Both the position numbers and the translations under genes were made by a program. This document shows, one piece after another, positions 44,476 to 55,314 of a stretch of DNA of 64,000 bases (position 1 is the stretch's first letter; each line of letters begins with the position of its first letter). The notes under the pieces are model-generated. The model was not told the origin of the DNA. It saw only the letters and a list, made by a program, of their open reading frames with translations, and did not search any database. Origin of the DNA: Butyriboletus loyo (Eukaryota > Basidiomycota > Agaricomycetes > Boletales > Boletaceae); assembly GCA_038093515.1 (NCBI GenBank), contig JBBPSI010000086.1, forward strand, positions 35,841 through 99,840, given 5' to 3'.

Positions 44476-44900
44476 TGTTACGGTAGTGGTATACTTTTTC
44501 TCTCCATTACCGTTGGGACTACTTCACTCGCCTAGCCTTTTGCTAGTGCCCGTTGAGCGGTACGAGCCGCTCTAGCTTAGTCATCACTTCTCGCGCACGG
44601 ACGCGCTTTCTCTCATACTCCGGAATCTTCTAGAGTATTCCTTCCGTATATGTAACTTCCCTTCTCGCGACTCGATTAGGGACATGGTCTGTGCGCAGAC
44701 CTCAGTAGTATAAAGGCTCTGCCTTTCCACCATGTACATTATCTAGTTCTACGCAGTAACCTGCTAGCAATTAGTTCACTCCAGACTCTTAGTGTGCGCA
44801 CTAAGACATAGTCTGAGACCCAGCTCAGAAACGCTTCAGAGTCTCGAGGCCACTCCAGAGTGCCTCCTCGCTGTTCTAGTTGTTAGCGCCCAGCGTAACA
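44476..44900 (+). repeat. 3' LTR of the complete LTR-B element
   Basis: 425 bp, nearly identical to the 5' LTR; the few differences cluster near AAACG(C/T)TT.. before the 3' end. Confidence 0.92.
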
Positions 44901-45498
44901 CTCGGACTACTTCATTCGCCTAGCTTACAGCTAGTTCCCTTTGAGTGGTACCAACCGTTCTAGCTTAGTCATCACTTCCCGCGCACGGACGCACTTTCCT
45001 TCACACTCCGGAACCTTCTGGAATGTTCCTTCTGTATGTGTAGTTTCCTTCTCGCGTCTTGATTAGGAACATGGTCTGTGCGCAGACCTCAGTAGTATAA
45101 AGGCTCGGCCTTTCCACCATGTACACTATCTAGTTCTACGCAGCTTCCTGCTAGCAATTAGTATCACTTCCAGACTCTTAGTGTGCGCACTAAGAAATAG
45201 TCTGAGACTCACCCGGAATCGTCTCTCGAGTCTCGAGGCCACTCCAGAGTGCCTCCTCACTGTCCAATTGTTAGCGCCCAGCGTAACAATAGCCTTAGAA
45301 AGCTTTGTGCCTTACAACAAGGGACTGTGCCCATCAATACCTTTTTGGAGTGCTTTAGAATTTTATACAAACAATCAGAAGCTGAGCCAGGTCACATGAT
45401 TGAACTGCTGAAAAGGGCAATCAAGCACAAGATCTATAAACAGGTCTTCCTTTCCATAAAGGCAGAGGTCATGGATGATCTCAATCAGTTAATGGAGG

Positions 45499-46318
45499 TG
45501 TTACGCTGATAGCGCACAATAACTAGCAGCGAGCACTTGACTAGGGGCTCGAGCCTAATAAGGAAAGTGCCGACTCGCGTGAACGACGCTATCGGGTGTC
45601 TTGCAAAGCAAGTGTCGGCGAGATCTTGTGTGGTGGCGACCAGACGAGATCGAGCAGGCTCTTATCGGCTTTATCGGCAAGAGATGGGTATAATGCTAGA
45701 TTACTATGCACTTGATGAATGCGTAGAATTAGCTAAAGAACTCGTACTACTCTAAGTACGATCTTATATACTGTGGGGTATCGTGCACAGACCGAGCTGT
45801 GCGTGGCAGCGAGGGCAAAGGGCTATGAGTCCGTCCGAGTCATAGCGGCGAAAGAAGAAGCGGCAAAGTGCCGGTAACGAGGGAGCGAAGCTCCGAGTAA
45901 GATGGCGACATCGTCAGCGAATAGGAAGAGCTGAAGTCGAAGCGACGATGTCCATGAGGCGAGCCCCACAGGGCGAAGGGTGCGCGAACGGCGGAGCCCT
46001 TGGATACGGGTCTCGACGCGAAGGTACTGACGCGTCGTAATCTAGTCACGTGCTAGTCACGTGATGTAAGAAATGTCATTGGTCAAAAAAAGAGGGACGC
46101 GACAGCTCAGCTGAAGGTCCGGCCCGACGGGGCGAGAAGACAGGGGCTATCTCGTGCAAGGGCACAGAGACTCGCAGGGGCAACCGGGGAAGTGGATAAC
46201 GTCCACTAGGCGACTGGGGAGCGGGCGATGGGCGGCATCGCGAGACGGCGGGGGCGGCGGGGACGCGTAAGCGTGGGAAAACGAGTGGCGGGGTACGCTT
46301 AGGGGTAAAACTGTAACA
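45499..46318 (-). mobile_element. Solo LTR-A in the gag relic
   Basis: 820 bp, TGTTACGCTGATAG...GTAACA, duplication GGAGG (45494-45498; 46319-46323). CpG-rich, so fairly young. Confidence 0.88.
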
Positions 46319-46689
46319 GGAGGAGTATCAGAAAGTGGGCTGTGTCTTTGAACAAATGTACTCAGAAAGGGGAGCTAGTGGTCAGACCTGATATCAATTT
46401 TGGCTTCTTTGAAAATTACTGCGGATAGCGGACGCAAGGGAGTCTAGATAGAGCAATGGTGTATGTACAAGATGGAATATTGTGATATGAGTAAGATGCC
46501 AGTGTGATAGGAGGCAAGGGAAAGAGTGTGGGCAAAGGCATGTGCAATGCCTTTCGGCCCCAAACAAAAGCAGGACCCTACCAGATAAGGCGTGAGCTGC
46601 GATCCCAGAATGAAGGAGGATGGATGACAACACATGAAGTGAATGCTGCAACACCCAAGGACTAGGAGGAGGATGGCACCCACCTGGGA

Positions 46690-48464
46690 TTAAACACACA
46701 CGGGGGGGAGAGTATAGCGCAAGAAAGATTGATGCAGATTGGGGTTTGCTTGTAGGTATGGGGCGAGGATTTGTGCATGGCGGTGGAGGTATACCAGGAA
46801 AGCATCGCTAGCCCAATGACCTTTGACTTTGACCATGTCGAAGGGTATGTTCCTGAGGAGGTATTCGAGTGTGGAACCAACCCGAATGCTGTGCCCTTTC
46901 AGTGGCTTCCAGCTGTTATGCTGGAGTGCAAAACAACTAGCAGCGAGCGCTTGAATAGGGGCTCGAGCCTAATCAGGAAGATGCCGACTCGCGTAGACGA
47001 CACTATCAGGCTTCTGCAGAGCAAGTGTCAGTGAGATGTCGTATGGTGGCGACCAGATGAGATTAAGCTGAGGCTTATCGGCTCTATCAGCAGATGGGGT
47101 ATAAGCTAGATTGCTAGGCACTTGGTAGATGCGTAGAATTAGCTAGAGAATCTGTACTGTTCTAAGTATGCGTATATATACTAATAGATATTGTGCACAG
47201 ACCGAGCTGTGTGTGGCAGCAAGGGCAAGGGGTTATGAGTCGACTCAAGTCATAACGGCGAATAGAGAAGCGGCAAAGTGCCAGTAATGAGGGAGCAAAG
47301 CTCCAAGCAAGATGGCAACATTGGGAAGATCAGAACGCAAAGTGACAATGTCCACGAGGAGGGGCCCACAGGGCAAAGGGGACACAAACAGCGGAGCCCT
47401 TGGATACAGGTCTCGACATGAAGGTACGACATGTCGTAATCTAGTCACATGCTAGTCATGTGATGTAACAAATGTCATTGGTTAAGAAAAGAAGGACGCG
47501 ACAGCTCAACTGTGGGTCTGGCCCAACGGGGTGACAAGACAGGGGCTATCTTAGTGTAGTGACACTGAGACTTGCAGAATGACTGGGAGAGTGGATGACA
47601 TCCACTGGTGACTGGGGAGTGGGCAATGGGCAGCCTTGCAAGGTGGTGGGGGTGGCGGGGATGTGTGAGCGTGGGAAAACAAGTGGTGGGGTACACTTTG
47701 GGGTAAAACTGTAATACCAGCTGGCCTTCTTGAGTGCAGTTTTGAGGGACTTAAGGAATTTTTGCCTTGTTAAGGGTTGATGCTTGTTCTTGACATGGTA
47801 GGCGAAGAGATGACTGCTGTTTGGTGGGTCATTTATTCTGAAGTGAGCTTGGAGTGCAGCCTGGGGATCACTGGGGCCCTCCTGCCTTGCCCAGCTGACA
47901 TCCTCCCCAAGGGGGGAGGATTTTGTGCGGGGAATGTGGAAATTTGTCACTTCTAGGCCCTGCCGATCATGCTGGATGCTTACGAGCTCACGGGAAATGT
48001 GGATGTGTGGGTCATAGGCACTGAGGTTGCTGACAGTGAATTCACCAGTCCGGGCCATGGTGAAAAAGGTAGTGGTGAGGCAGGCAAAAACAGCGACATC
48101 CAGCGGCAAGGAGAGGTTTAGTTGATCACATATCTTTGTGATGGCCTCGATGGTGTATGGGTCGTGTGGTGGACGTTTGGAAGATGGGGGGAAAGGGACT
48201 TCGAGGCCTTGAGGAGCATGTTGACCTCGATCTCATTGAGGGCCCAGGCCATGCCATGGATGATGTGCCAGGCCCGGACACTGCTGATGTAGTTGACAAT
48301 GGAGCTCCCTGTGTAGAGGCCTGCCATGGCTGAGATGAAAATGGCGATTAGGCTGGAATTGGCAGGGGCACGCTGCTCCTCAGGTATGCCCTTTGTGTCA
48401 CAGAAGGTGTGGAATGCGAGAAGCCCTGAACCATAGGTCTCCTTGGTGGAGTTGGACCAGGCAT
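46690..48464 (-). pseudogene. Tyrosine recombinase relic, split by a solo LTR-A
   Basis: Minus strand from 48464: TYGSGLLAFHTFCDTKGIP, NSSLIAIFISAMAGLYTGSS, IVNYISSVRAWHIIHGMAW (SAM-like N-terminal domain), one frameshift near 48200, then LPLDVAVFACLTTTFFTMAR TGEF with the catalytic Arg. After the LTR-A at 46914-47716 it resumes: KPLKGHSIRVGSTLEYLLR (HxxR), VKVKGHWASDAFLVYLHRHA (GHW and the Tyr nucleophile) and stop TAA at 46690-46692. The R..HxxR..H/W..Y set is complete. The 5' end is lost at an LTR-B copy. Such enzymes belong to Crypton- or DIRS-type elements; which one cannot be told. Confidence 0.75.
46914..47716 (-). mobile_element. Solo LTR-A inside the recombinase relic
   Basis: 803 bp, TGTTATGC...GTAATA, duplication CCAGC (46909-46913; 47717-47721). 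Confidence 0.85.
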
Positions 48465-48879
48465 TGTTACACTGGGCGCTAACAACTAGAACTCTGAGGT
48501 GGCACTCTGGAGTAGCTGCAGGACTTGTGAAGCATTTCTGAGCTGGGTCTCAGACTATGTCTTAGTGCGCACACTAAGAGTCTGGAGTGGAAACTAATTG
48601 CTAGCAGAGAACTGCGTAGAACTAGATAAGTTACAATGTTGTAAAGACTGAGCTTTTATACTACTGGGGTCTGTGCACAGACCATGTCCCAATTGGGTCG
48701 CAAGAGGTAAAAGACAAATGAGGAAAGAAGATTCTGGAGTATGAAAGAAAGTACGTCCGTGTGCGAGAAGTGATGACTAATCAGAATGCTCGCAGCATTC
48801 AAAGAACAATAGGCGAAGCCTAGGTGAAAATGGTAGTCCAAATGGTAGAGGAGAAAAAAGGTAGTCCACTACCATAACA
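48465..48879 (-). mobile_element. LTR-B copy: 3' LTR of a truncated minus-strand element
   Basis: 415 bp, TGTTACACTGGGCGC...CATAACA, directly followed (to the right) by the polypurine tract and third-ORF relic of the same family in minus sense. Confidence 0.82.
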
Positions 48880-49205
48880 TTACCCCCTTCCCATGGTGGA
48901 GACTCTGACTCCACTACTTCCAAAACCCCCTCACTGGGATGCTCCCTTGTTGACGTTGTAGTTGTAAGCATCATCGGGATTGAGATCTGCCCAGACATCA
49001 TCCCGGAACATACAGTTGGCGACAATATGGCCAGTGGCACCACATAAGCCGCAGACGCACTCTGGGCAAAATTCCTGAATATGACCTGGGGCAATCTGGT
49101 GACAGAATGGGCAGGTGTAATTCAGGCATTCCCTATGGAAGTGACCGACTGTGCTGCACTCGAAGCAGAGTTGCGGGTGGACAAGGCAAGGTCAAGCAGG
49201 GCGAG

Positions 49206-50022
49206 TGTTACAGTTTTACCCCTAAGCGTACCCCGCCACTCGTTTTCCCATGCTCACACATTCCCGCTGCCCCCGCCATCTTGCGATGCCGCCCATCGCC
49301 CACTCCCTAGTCGCCTAGTGGACATTATCCACTTTCCCAGTCCTTCTGCAAGTCTCAGTGACGCTACACTGAGATAGCCCCTATGTTGTCGCCCTGTCAG
49401 GCCAGACCTACAGCTGAGCTGTTGCGTCCTCTCTTTCTTTATCCAATGACATTTGGTTCATCACGTGACTAGCACGTGACTAGATTATGACGCGTCTTGA
49501 CTAGCGTGCCGAGACCCGTATCCAAGGTCTCTGCTACTTGCGTCCCCTTTGCCCTGTGGGCCCCACCTCGTGGACATCATCACTTCGTGTTCAGCACTTC
49601 TCATTCGCTGACGATGTCGCCATCTTGCTCAGAGCTTCGCTCCCTCGTTACTGGCACTTTGCCGCTCCTTCTTTCACTGTTATGACTCAACACGACTCAT
49701 AACCCCTTGCCCTCGCTGCCACGCACAGCTCGGTCTGTGCACAATATCTATTAGTATATATACCTGCACTTAGGATAGTACGAGTTCTCTAGCTAATTCT
49801 ATGCATCTACCAAGTGCCTAGCAATCTAGCTTATACCCCATCTGCCGATAAAGCCGATAAGAGTCTGCTCGATCTCGTCTGGTTGCCACCACACGACATC
49901 TCGCCGACACTTGCTCTGCAGAAGCCCGATAGCATCGTCTATGCAAGTCAGCCATCTTCCCGATTAGGCTCGAGCCCCTATTCAAGTGCTCGCTGCTAGT
50001 TGTTTCACACTCCAGCATAACA
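49206..50022 (+). mobile_element. Solo LTR-A (plus sense)
   Basis: 817 bp, TGTTACAGTTTTACC...GCATAACA. Flanks GCGAG (49201-49205) and GTGAG (50023-50027) differ by one transition. Confidence 0.82.
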
Positions 50023-50289
50023 GTGAGGGCTGCCGGCAGGGGATCTGTCATTGAGGACGATGGGGGCATCACAAGTGCCGTGATTGGCGAGGTAGGGGTG
50101 CAGTACTCCATACAAGGAGCTGGCAGAACCAGCCATTGGGGTGAGGGGGGAGGTGACTCGAGGGATGAGCTGAATGGCAGGGATCCCTTGATGGGTGGAC
50201 GGCTGGGGGGTGACAGAACAGAAGGCCCTGTTGGCGATCCTCCTTCCTGCGGCAGTGAGGGTGACCGATCCCGGGACAGATCCAACCTG

Positions 50290-50745
50290 TGTTATAATCA
50301 TAACATTTTACTCGTGCACTTCGAACACTTCATACACTTTCAATTCGGACTTAGTAAAATTTACTTTCAAAGGTCACGTGACATAGCGCACGTGATCGTG
50401 GGAACTTACATGTGATCCCTTGCTGACTAAGCATATGATGTCATGGCCTAGACCAGGCCTAGACCAGCCTAGACTCCATAGACAGTAACGACACATGTAT
50501 TTAATCTCCGTTTACTCTCTCTTTATGACCCGCGCCTCCGGTTAATCACCATTGTGCTTCTCTTCTTTAGTCTATCCATGTATAGTAGTTCATCTCACGC
50601 ACAGCATGGTCTGTGATCTCTGTACAATATATGGCTCGTGGTTAGACTAGGATTCTAGTTTTAACCACTGTCTATTTGCTGGCAACAGTTGAGGATTAAG
50701 CTAAGACCTCGATCATATCTTGCCTGTGCTTCATGTAGCAGCAAC
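50290..50745 (+). mobile_element. LTR-C, 3' truncated
   Basis: About 456 bp from TGTTATAATC; the last 60 bp or so is missing and no target duplication is seen. Confidence 0.7.
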
Positions 50746-51067
50746 TTCACAGGACGAGTCAGCTACCAGAGTGGTCACAGGTGAATCTCTTGCAGGTGGT
50801 GCTGGAACAGGTAGTGGCGGAGGAGATCCTTCCGTGGTAGGACAAGGAGGAGGATTGGGGCCGCGAGTGGTGGGGCAGAGAAATCTGATGTGGTCATTGG
50901 ACTGAAAATAAAACTCTCTCTCCCTAGGAGCGAGAGCGACGAGAATGGGACAGAGGATGGGTGCAAGAATGCCCAGGAGAAGTTGGTCCATGACATACCC
51001 GAATCCTTCAGCATGAAGGATATCCAGGGTGTACCCCCTAGCCTCCATCAAGGAGATCTCCAGGGCG

Positions 51068-51523
51068 TGGCATATTTCGGAATTGGTAAAGTCCGAGCAG
51101 GCACACTGAGGGCAACAAAGGATGCAAGGGTAAACCTATCAGTGGAAAGACTCACTGATAATACGAGAGTGAGAGTATTGCAAACAGAGTATAAGGAGCA
51201 AGGCTCAACTTAGAGATATCGCAGTAGTGATGATAGAACTGAAAGATCTAGAGAAAAACAACAAGCCATAAGGGCTGTCTTATATACAGTACATGAGTGT
51301 TTGTACTTGTGTTCTGTATAGTACCTATATAAGGTATAATATGAAATACATGACGATATGATAGAGATAAGAGATAAGACTAAGCATATTGTCCAATAGC
51401 ATAATAAGAGCTATTGATAATGTGATAAGTGTGACAGAGTCTAGACAATGATGTCATATAGACTAGTCTAGAAATGTAGTGGCTGTATGTGAAATATAGA
51501 AATAGAACACTATCATTTCAACA
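51068..51523 (-). mobile_element. Possible LTR of another element (LTR-G)
   Basis: Minus sense TGTTGAAATGATAG ... AATATGCCA, about 456 bp, with a TATATAAG box; the TGTTGAAATG start resembles Copia LTRs. Single copy in this window and no clear duplication, so tentative. Confidence 0.35.
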
Positions 51524-51660
51524 GAAAGCTCAGGGGTACTGGCACATAAAATGAGAGGCATACCCTGGTGGCTTCTTTGTAAGATAAAATTTTCTGGGAA
51601 TCAGCAGTTAACAATGACTTAATGTGTCATCAAAGACTCAAAGTAGCCAAACAGGTGAAT

Positions 51661-52757
51661 AGCAGGCCTCAAGCATGACCACTAGTTGGCCAACTAGTGA
51701 CTGATGTATTGAAAATTAGTCACTCACTATGGTGGTGGGGCTCAGGCTCCAACTCAATCATTCTAAGTGGAGTTTTAACCTAACCTAATGGTAAAAAAAG
51801 TGTACCAGAAGTGTAGTCAAAAACACTTAGGGCTGAGTGGCATGTCCAATATTTAAAGCAGGGCTTACAGCTAAATTCAAAACATTAGACCACTTTCTGC
51901 TGTGTTCGCCTTGATCCTTGGTTTATGCTGGTTTACAAATACAAATAGAGTTTAGCCAAATCGGGATTGTACCGCTGCCAATCATGCGTGCGCGTGAGTC
52001 TTGTGATGGCGCAAGTTCAGCGCCAGCGTTCAACGTTCAACTTTCAAATGCAATGCCATACGGAAATTGTTGTCACATACCACCAGCAGCAAAAGAGCAG
52101 AGTGTTATAAGAGCTTAGCCAAACGTTGGGATTGTTGATCTCAGTAGTGACACAATTTTCTGGAGTCTGCGCTGATCACCAAACCACTCACTGTCTGCCA
52201 GAGCAGGCCCCCATACACTGACAGCAGACAACAACTGACTGCAGAGACTCTCTTCAAGTTGTTTTACAAAATAACCCTAGTCCTGACTCTATCTCGTGAC
52301 AGTATCTTCCACTACAGTTATATTGTTCATCTGATTGTTCTGGCACTTATCCCAGTAGCATGAGCAATCTTGCTGGGCTTCATGTGAGCAGACATTGTGA
52401 CACTCTGTTCTTTTGCTGCTGGCGGTATGTGACAACAATTTCCGTATGGCATTGCATTTGAAAGTTGAACGTTGAACGCTGGCGCTGAACTTGCGCCATC
52501 ACAAGACTCATGCGCACGCATGATTGGCAGCGGTACAATCCCGAATTGGCTAAACTCTATTTGTATTTGTAAACCAGCATAAACCAGCATAAACCAAGGA
52601 TCAAGGCGAACACAGCAGAAAGCGGTCTAATGTTTTGAATTTAGCTGTAAACATGCCGTTCATCGAACTTTCCATGCTCCTCAGCCGAGCTTATGTAAAC
52701 AACTAGTTGGTCTTAGCCGGACCAACTAGTTGGCCTGGCTAGTGTTTGAGACCCGCT
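51661..52757. mobile_element. Foldback element with about 240-bp inverted arms
   Basis: Arms about 51866-52106 and 52400-52650 are nearly perfect inverted copies (an open frame in each encodes the same mirrored peptide, a by-product). Outside the arms, 51680-51699 is the perfect palindrome CACTAGTTGGCCAACTAGTG, and 52701-52731 is a hairpin with stem AACTAGTTGGTC. The outermost ends AGCAGGCCTCAAGCA and the complement AGCGGGTCTCAAACA match at 12 of 15. No transposase inside; probably a non-autonomous DNA transposon of about 1.1 kb. The left arm has about 21 extra bases after GGCATGT. Confidence 0.65.
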
Positions 52758-52954
52758 AATGAAGAAAGACATCACGAACGTTGCTAAGATCTCGTAGCTA
52801 TATCAAGCCTAAGAGGTTTCGGCCCTGCAGGCCTGAGAGCGCGCATTGAATGGCGATAGATTTATTTGGATAACTACGCTAGAATGGCGTGGGGTACGTG
52901 GGAATTCAGCCCATGCTGACGCGTCTTACAAGATGGTCCACCTATTTTGGTTGG

Positions 52955-53705
52955 TTACTCGGGACTGTAGCTTTCGCTAACTTGTGCTACGTTCCGCTCA
53001 GGGAACGGAAATGTCATAGTATCGTGCGTGGCGTTGCTCATGTGATCGGGTTCTGTGTAGACAAGGTTCTTATATCTCCTCCTGCATGCCAATGCCGTGA
53101 ACGGCTCTCTGGTTATGGGATCAGCAGCTGACCCAGATACGAATGTCGAGCTACCGTCTCCAGACTGGGCAGAGACACGTAGCAGGCGATAAGCAGGGTG
53201 CTTAAAATGGATTTCGTTGGTTCCGATGATCCGACATATAGCATGGACATTGTTCTTGTTCCGGGTCCCTTGCGTGCTCTGGGTAACCATGCAACATGGA
53301 TGTCAGTAAGTCCCTGCTTTACCGATCATGCTTTCACCCTTAAGCAGTTTCAGTTAGACATAGCTTTGAGCCCCTTGGTATCCATAAGCCTATTACCCCT
53401 TGCGACGCCTCTCCGAGAAAGTAGGTTTGCTGCACATGAAAGTCCTCCAATTCATATGCTCCGATGCTCTGATCTAGAAACAAACGCCACTGTTCTCCTG
53501 TTGAAACCATGACAGTTTCACCGAAAAACAACCGTAGGGATCTGTCTTTGTGTTCGTCATATGTTTTGCTGGCAATGACCATGCACCACTCGGGCTGGAT
53601 GAGGATGATCCCGTGGCTTTCGGTCCATGTGATGAACGCCTGACTGGGGACTCGAGATACTTTGCTGTCTATATAAGAAGACCCGAAGATGTGGAATAAG
53701 AGCAA
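52955..53705 (-). CDS. Possible hypothetical gene
   Basis: Two minus-strand open frames, 53340-53705 (MLLFHIFGSSYIDSKV ... KLCLTETA) and 52955-53290, could be exons of one gene or chance. The first has the mixed hydrophobic/charged composition of real protein (FITWTESHGIILIQPEWCMV) but I recognise no family. It is divergent from the GH16 gene, with starts about 25 bp apart, which argues against it. Confidence 0.2.
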
Positions 53706-53728
53706 CCAATCCCCTGGCCTCCTCGGCG

Positions 53729-55314
53729 ATGAAATCCTCGCTCCTTGCTTTTGTCACGCTTGCGGTCTCTGGGTATGTGGAAGCTGCAACATATTCGAGG
53801 ACCAGCAGTCTCTCTGGTCAATCATTCCTTAATGCCTTCTCGTGGCTGGCGGTTGCCGATCCAACGAATGGACGAGTGTACGCAATGCCCTCCGTTCGCT
53901 ATGATACTCGTCTGAGAGTATGAGATAGGAATTATGTCAGTCAATCGACAGCGCAATCGGCCGGCTTGTATTCGGTTTCTGGGAACACCGTGACACTGCG
54001 GGCAGATGATACAACCGTTCTCAATCCCAGCGGACCGGGTCGTAACTCCTTCAGGCTGGTGTCGAACAATCAGTACAGCACTCACGTTGCGATGTAAGTG
54101 CAACAGTGGCTACTGCGATTTTTTTCCCCCCTGAAAAAAAGTCAGTTTCGATATTGGCCACATGCCCGTGGGCTGTGGAACATGGCCGGCTGTCTGTGAG
54201 TTGGTTGTTTGTCTGGATATGAGGAAGTGCTCAAGTATTTTTTAGGGTTCGTTCGTGCTTCACATTGAGACGTTCACTAACGCAGTCCTTGGATGATCTT
54301 GGCTGTAATAGGGTGTGTCTATTCTGAATCCTGAGCTTTATCACGAAAAGTCACACTGTTCCCAGGAACTTGGTGCTAATTGGCCGAACGGGGTGAGGGC
54401 CATATGCACGACCTTATCGGCGCGTCTAACGGTTACTGCACAGGGTGAAATCGATATCATTGAGGGCGTCAATAACAAGATACCCAATCAGTCAACCCTA
54501 CACACGAGTGCGGGTAGGTATTCCAATAGTGGAATTGACGTGCTGCTTCATATCCTCCCGCAGGTTGTGGAATGCCATCGTCTCGGACGATGACTGGGTA
54601 CGTTCTTCGTGCTGTCCCAAATCACCTACTGTTCAACATCTCCATCATTTCAGAACGAGCGAGGGAACTGACTGTGATGTCTACACCACTGGAAATGCCG
54701 GATGTGGTGTTGCGTTGGCTGACGGGAACAGCTTTGGGCCAAACTTCAACAACATCGGCGGCGGCTGGTGAATTTCATTTTTCACGGGCGTTGATCGAGG
54801 TTGCTAATCCAACTAGGTATGCTATCGAGCGGAGCTCCACTTACATCTCGATATACTTTTGGGAACGTGGCAGTTCGTCCGTTCCTAACGGAGTAAAGTA
54901 TCCGGGGGGCACCGTTGATACCAGCACCTGGGTAATTCATCCGTATCGACATTTGGGGTGAATCACTGATGCACCAGCCAGGGTACGCCTGCGGCTTACT
55001 TCCCAAACACAAATTGCGACTTCCCATCTCACTTTGGGCCAATGAATATTATCATTAACCTGACCTTCTGTACGTGGCGCTCCGTTCTGTGCGGGGTGCA
55101 CCACAAGTTGATGACGTGTTTTCGCAGGTGGAGATTGGGCTGGCGCCGTTTACTCCTCGGATGGATGCCCCTCGACCTGTGTCGGTGAGCGCTACAAAAT
55201 TAACCTTCCCTTTGGCAAACAAAACCCATTGTTTGGTCAGATTATGTGAACAACAACCCCAGCGCGTTTGCGAACGCGTACTTCGAGTTCAACTCTCTGA
55301 ACATTTACCAATAA
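53729..55314 (+). CDS. Secreted GH16 family glycoside hydrolase (endo-beta-glucanase type)
   Basis: Start MKSSLLAFVTLAVSGYVEAA is a clear signal peptide. About eight short introns. Exons give TYSRTSSLSGQSFLNAF, YVSQSTAQSAGLYSV, FDIGHMPVGCGTWPAV, WPNGGEIDIIEGVNN with the catalytic E-x-D-x-x-E (54447-54464), MPSSRTMTG, CDVYTTGNAGCGVALADG, SFGPNFNNIGGGW, IYFWERG, CDFPSHFGPMNIIINLTFCG, DGCPSTC and the C-terminus AFANAYFEFNSLNIYQ, stop TAA 55312-55314. This is the pattern of the fungal GH16 group acting on beta-1,3/1,4- or beta-1,3/1,6-glucans; likely roles are cell-wall remodelling or glucan breakdown. Catalytic residues are intact. The exon borders around 54190-54400 are unclear. Confidence 0.87.

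Larger units (their letters stand above)
37776..44900 (+). mobile_element. Complete Ty3/Gypsy chromovirus with LTR-B ends and an extra 3' ORF
   Basis: 7,125 bp with duplication CTCGG (37771-37775; 44901-44905). LTRs of 428 and 425 bp differ at only about eight positions, so the insertion is recent. Order: 5' LTR, primer site, gag (38604-39599), pol (39581-43141), third ORF (43153-44424), polypurine tract, 3' LTR. All three frames are open, so it may be mobile. It is the only well-preserved element in the window and shows no CpG loss. Confidence 0.93.
37734..45288 (+). mobile_element. Solo LTR-B (older) containing a complete LTR-B element
   Basis: The old LTR lies in two parts, 37734-37775 and 44906-45288, flanked by duplication ATAGC (37729-37733; 45289-45293). 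The complete element entered 42 bp from its 5' end. Confidence 0.88.
37278..46395 (+). pseudogene. Retrotransposon gag relic split by LTR-B and LTR-A insertions
   Basis: First piece 37278-37733 (GGPLGSAMVGYDNQPLHNLL, DPGEWDGDRLKFHYWWASLK, VTVLSCIKGHGKNFTQLALE), second 45289-45493 (PINTFLECFRILYKQSEAEP, MIELLKRAIKHKIYKQVFLS) and third 46324-46395 (EYQKVGCVFEQMYSERGASG, stop). Removing each insertion with one target copy restores the order. The pattern (pre-gag segment, then FxxxFxxLYxQSE..PGHMIELLKRAI) is that of basidiomycete LTR-retrotransposon Gag. Confidence 0.7.
48880..51063 (-). pseudogene. Third-ORF relic of a truncated LTR-B element, split by LTR-A and LTR-C
   Basis: Minus strand from about 51063: SLMEARGYTLDILHAEGFGY, APREREFYFQSNDHIRF, then (past LTR-C) GSVPGSVTLTAAGRRIANRA and (past LTR-A) LCFECSTVGHFHRECLNYTC-like knuckle remnants and FRNFAQSASAAYVVPLAIL-like shadow frames near 49000-49200. 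Gag, pol and the 5' LTR are absent. Confidence 0.7.

Noticed and set aside
11917..51523. Search for tRNA genes, rRNA or CRISPR arrays in the repeat zone
   Set aside because: No cloverleaf with A/B boxes, no rRNA-like segment and no regularly spaced short repeats were seen; the repeats are all LTR-type.
51918..52590. Two nearly identical peptides in opposite directions (51918-52118 + and 52327-52590 -)
   Set aside because: They are the same DNA arm read from the two sides of the foldback element; no coding signature beyond the inverted repeat.
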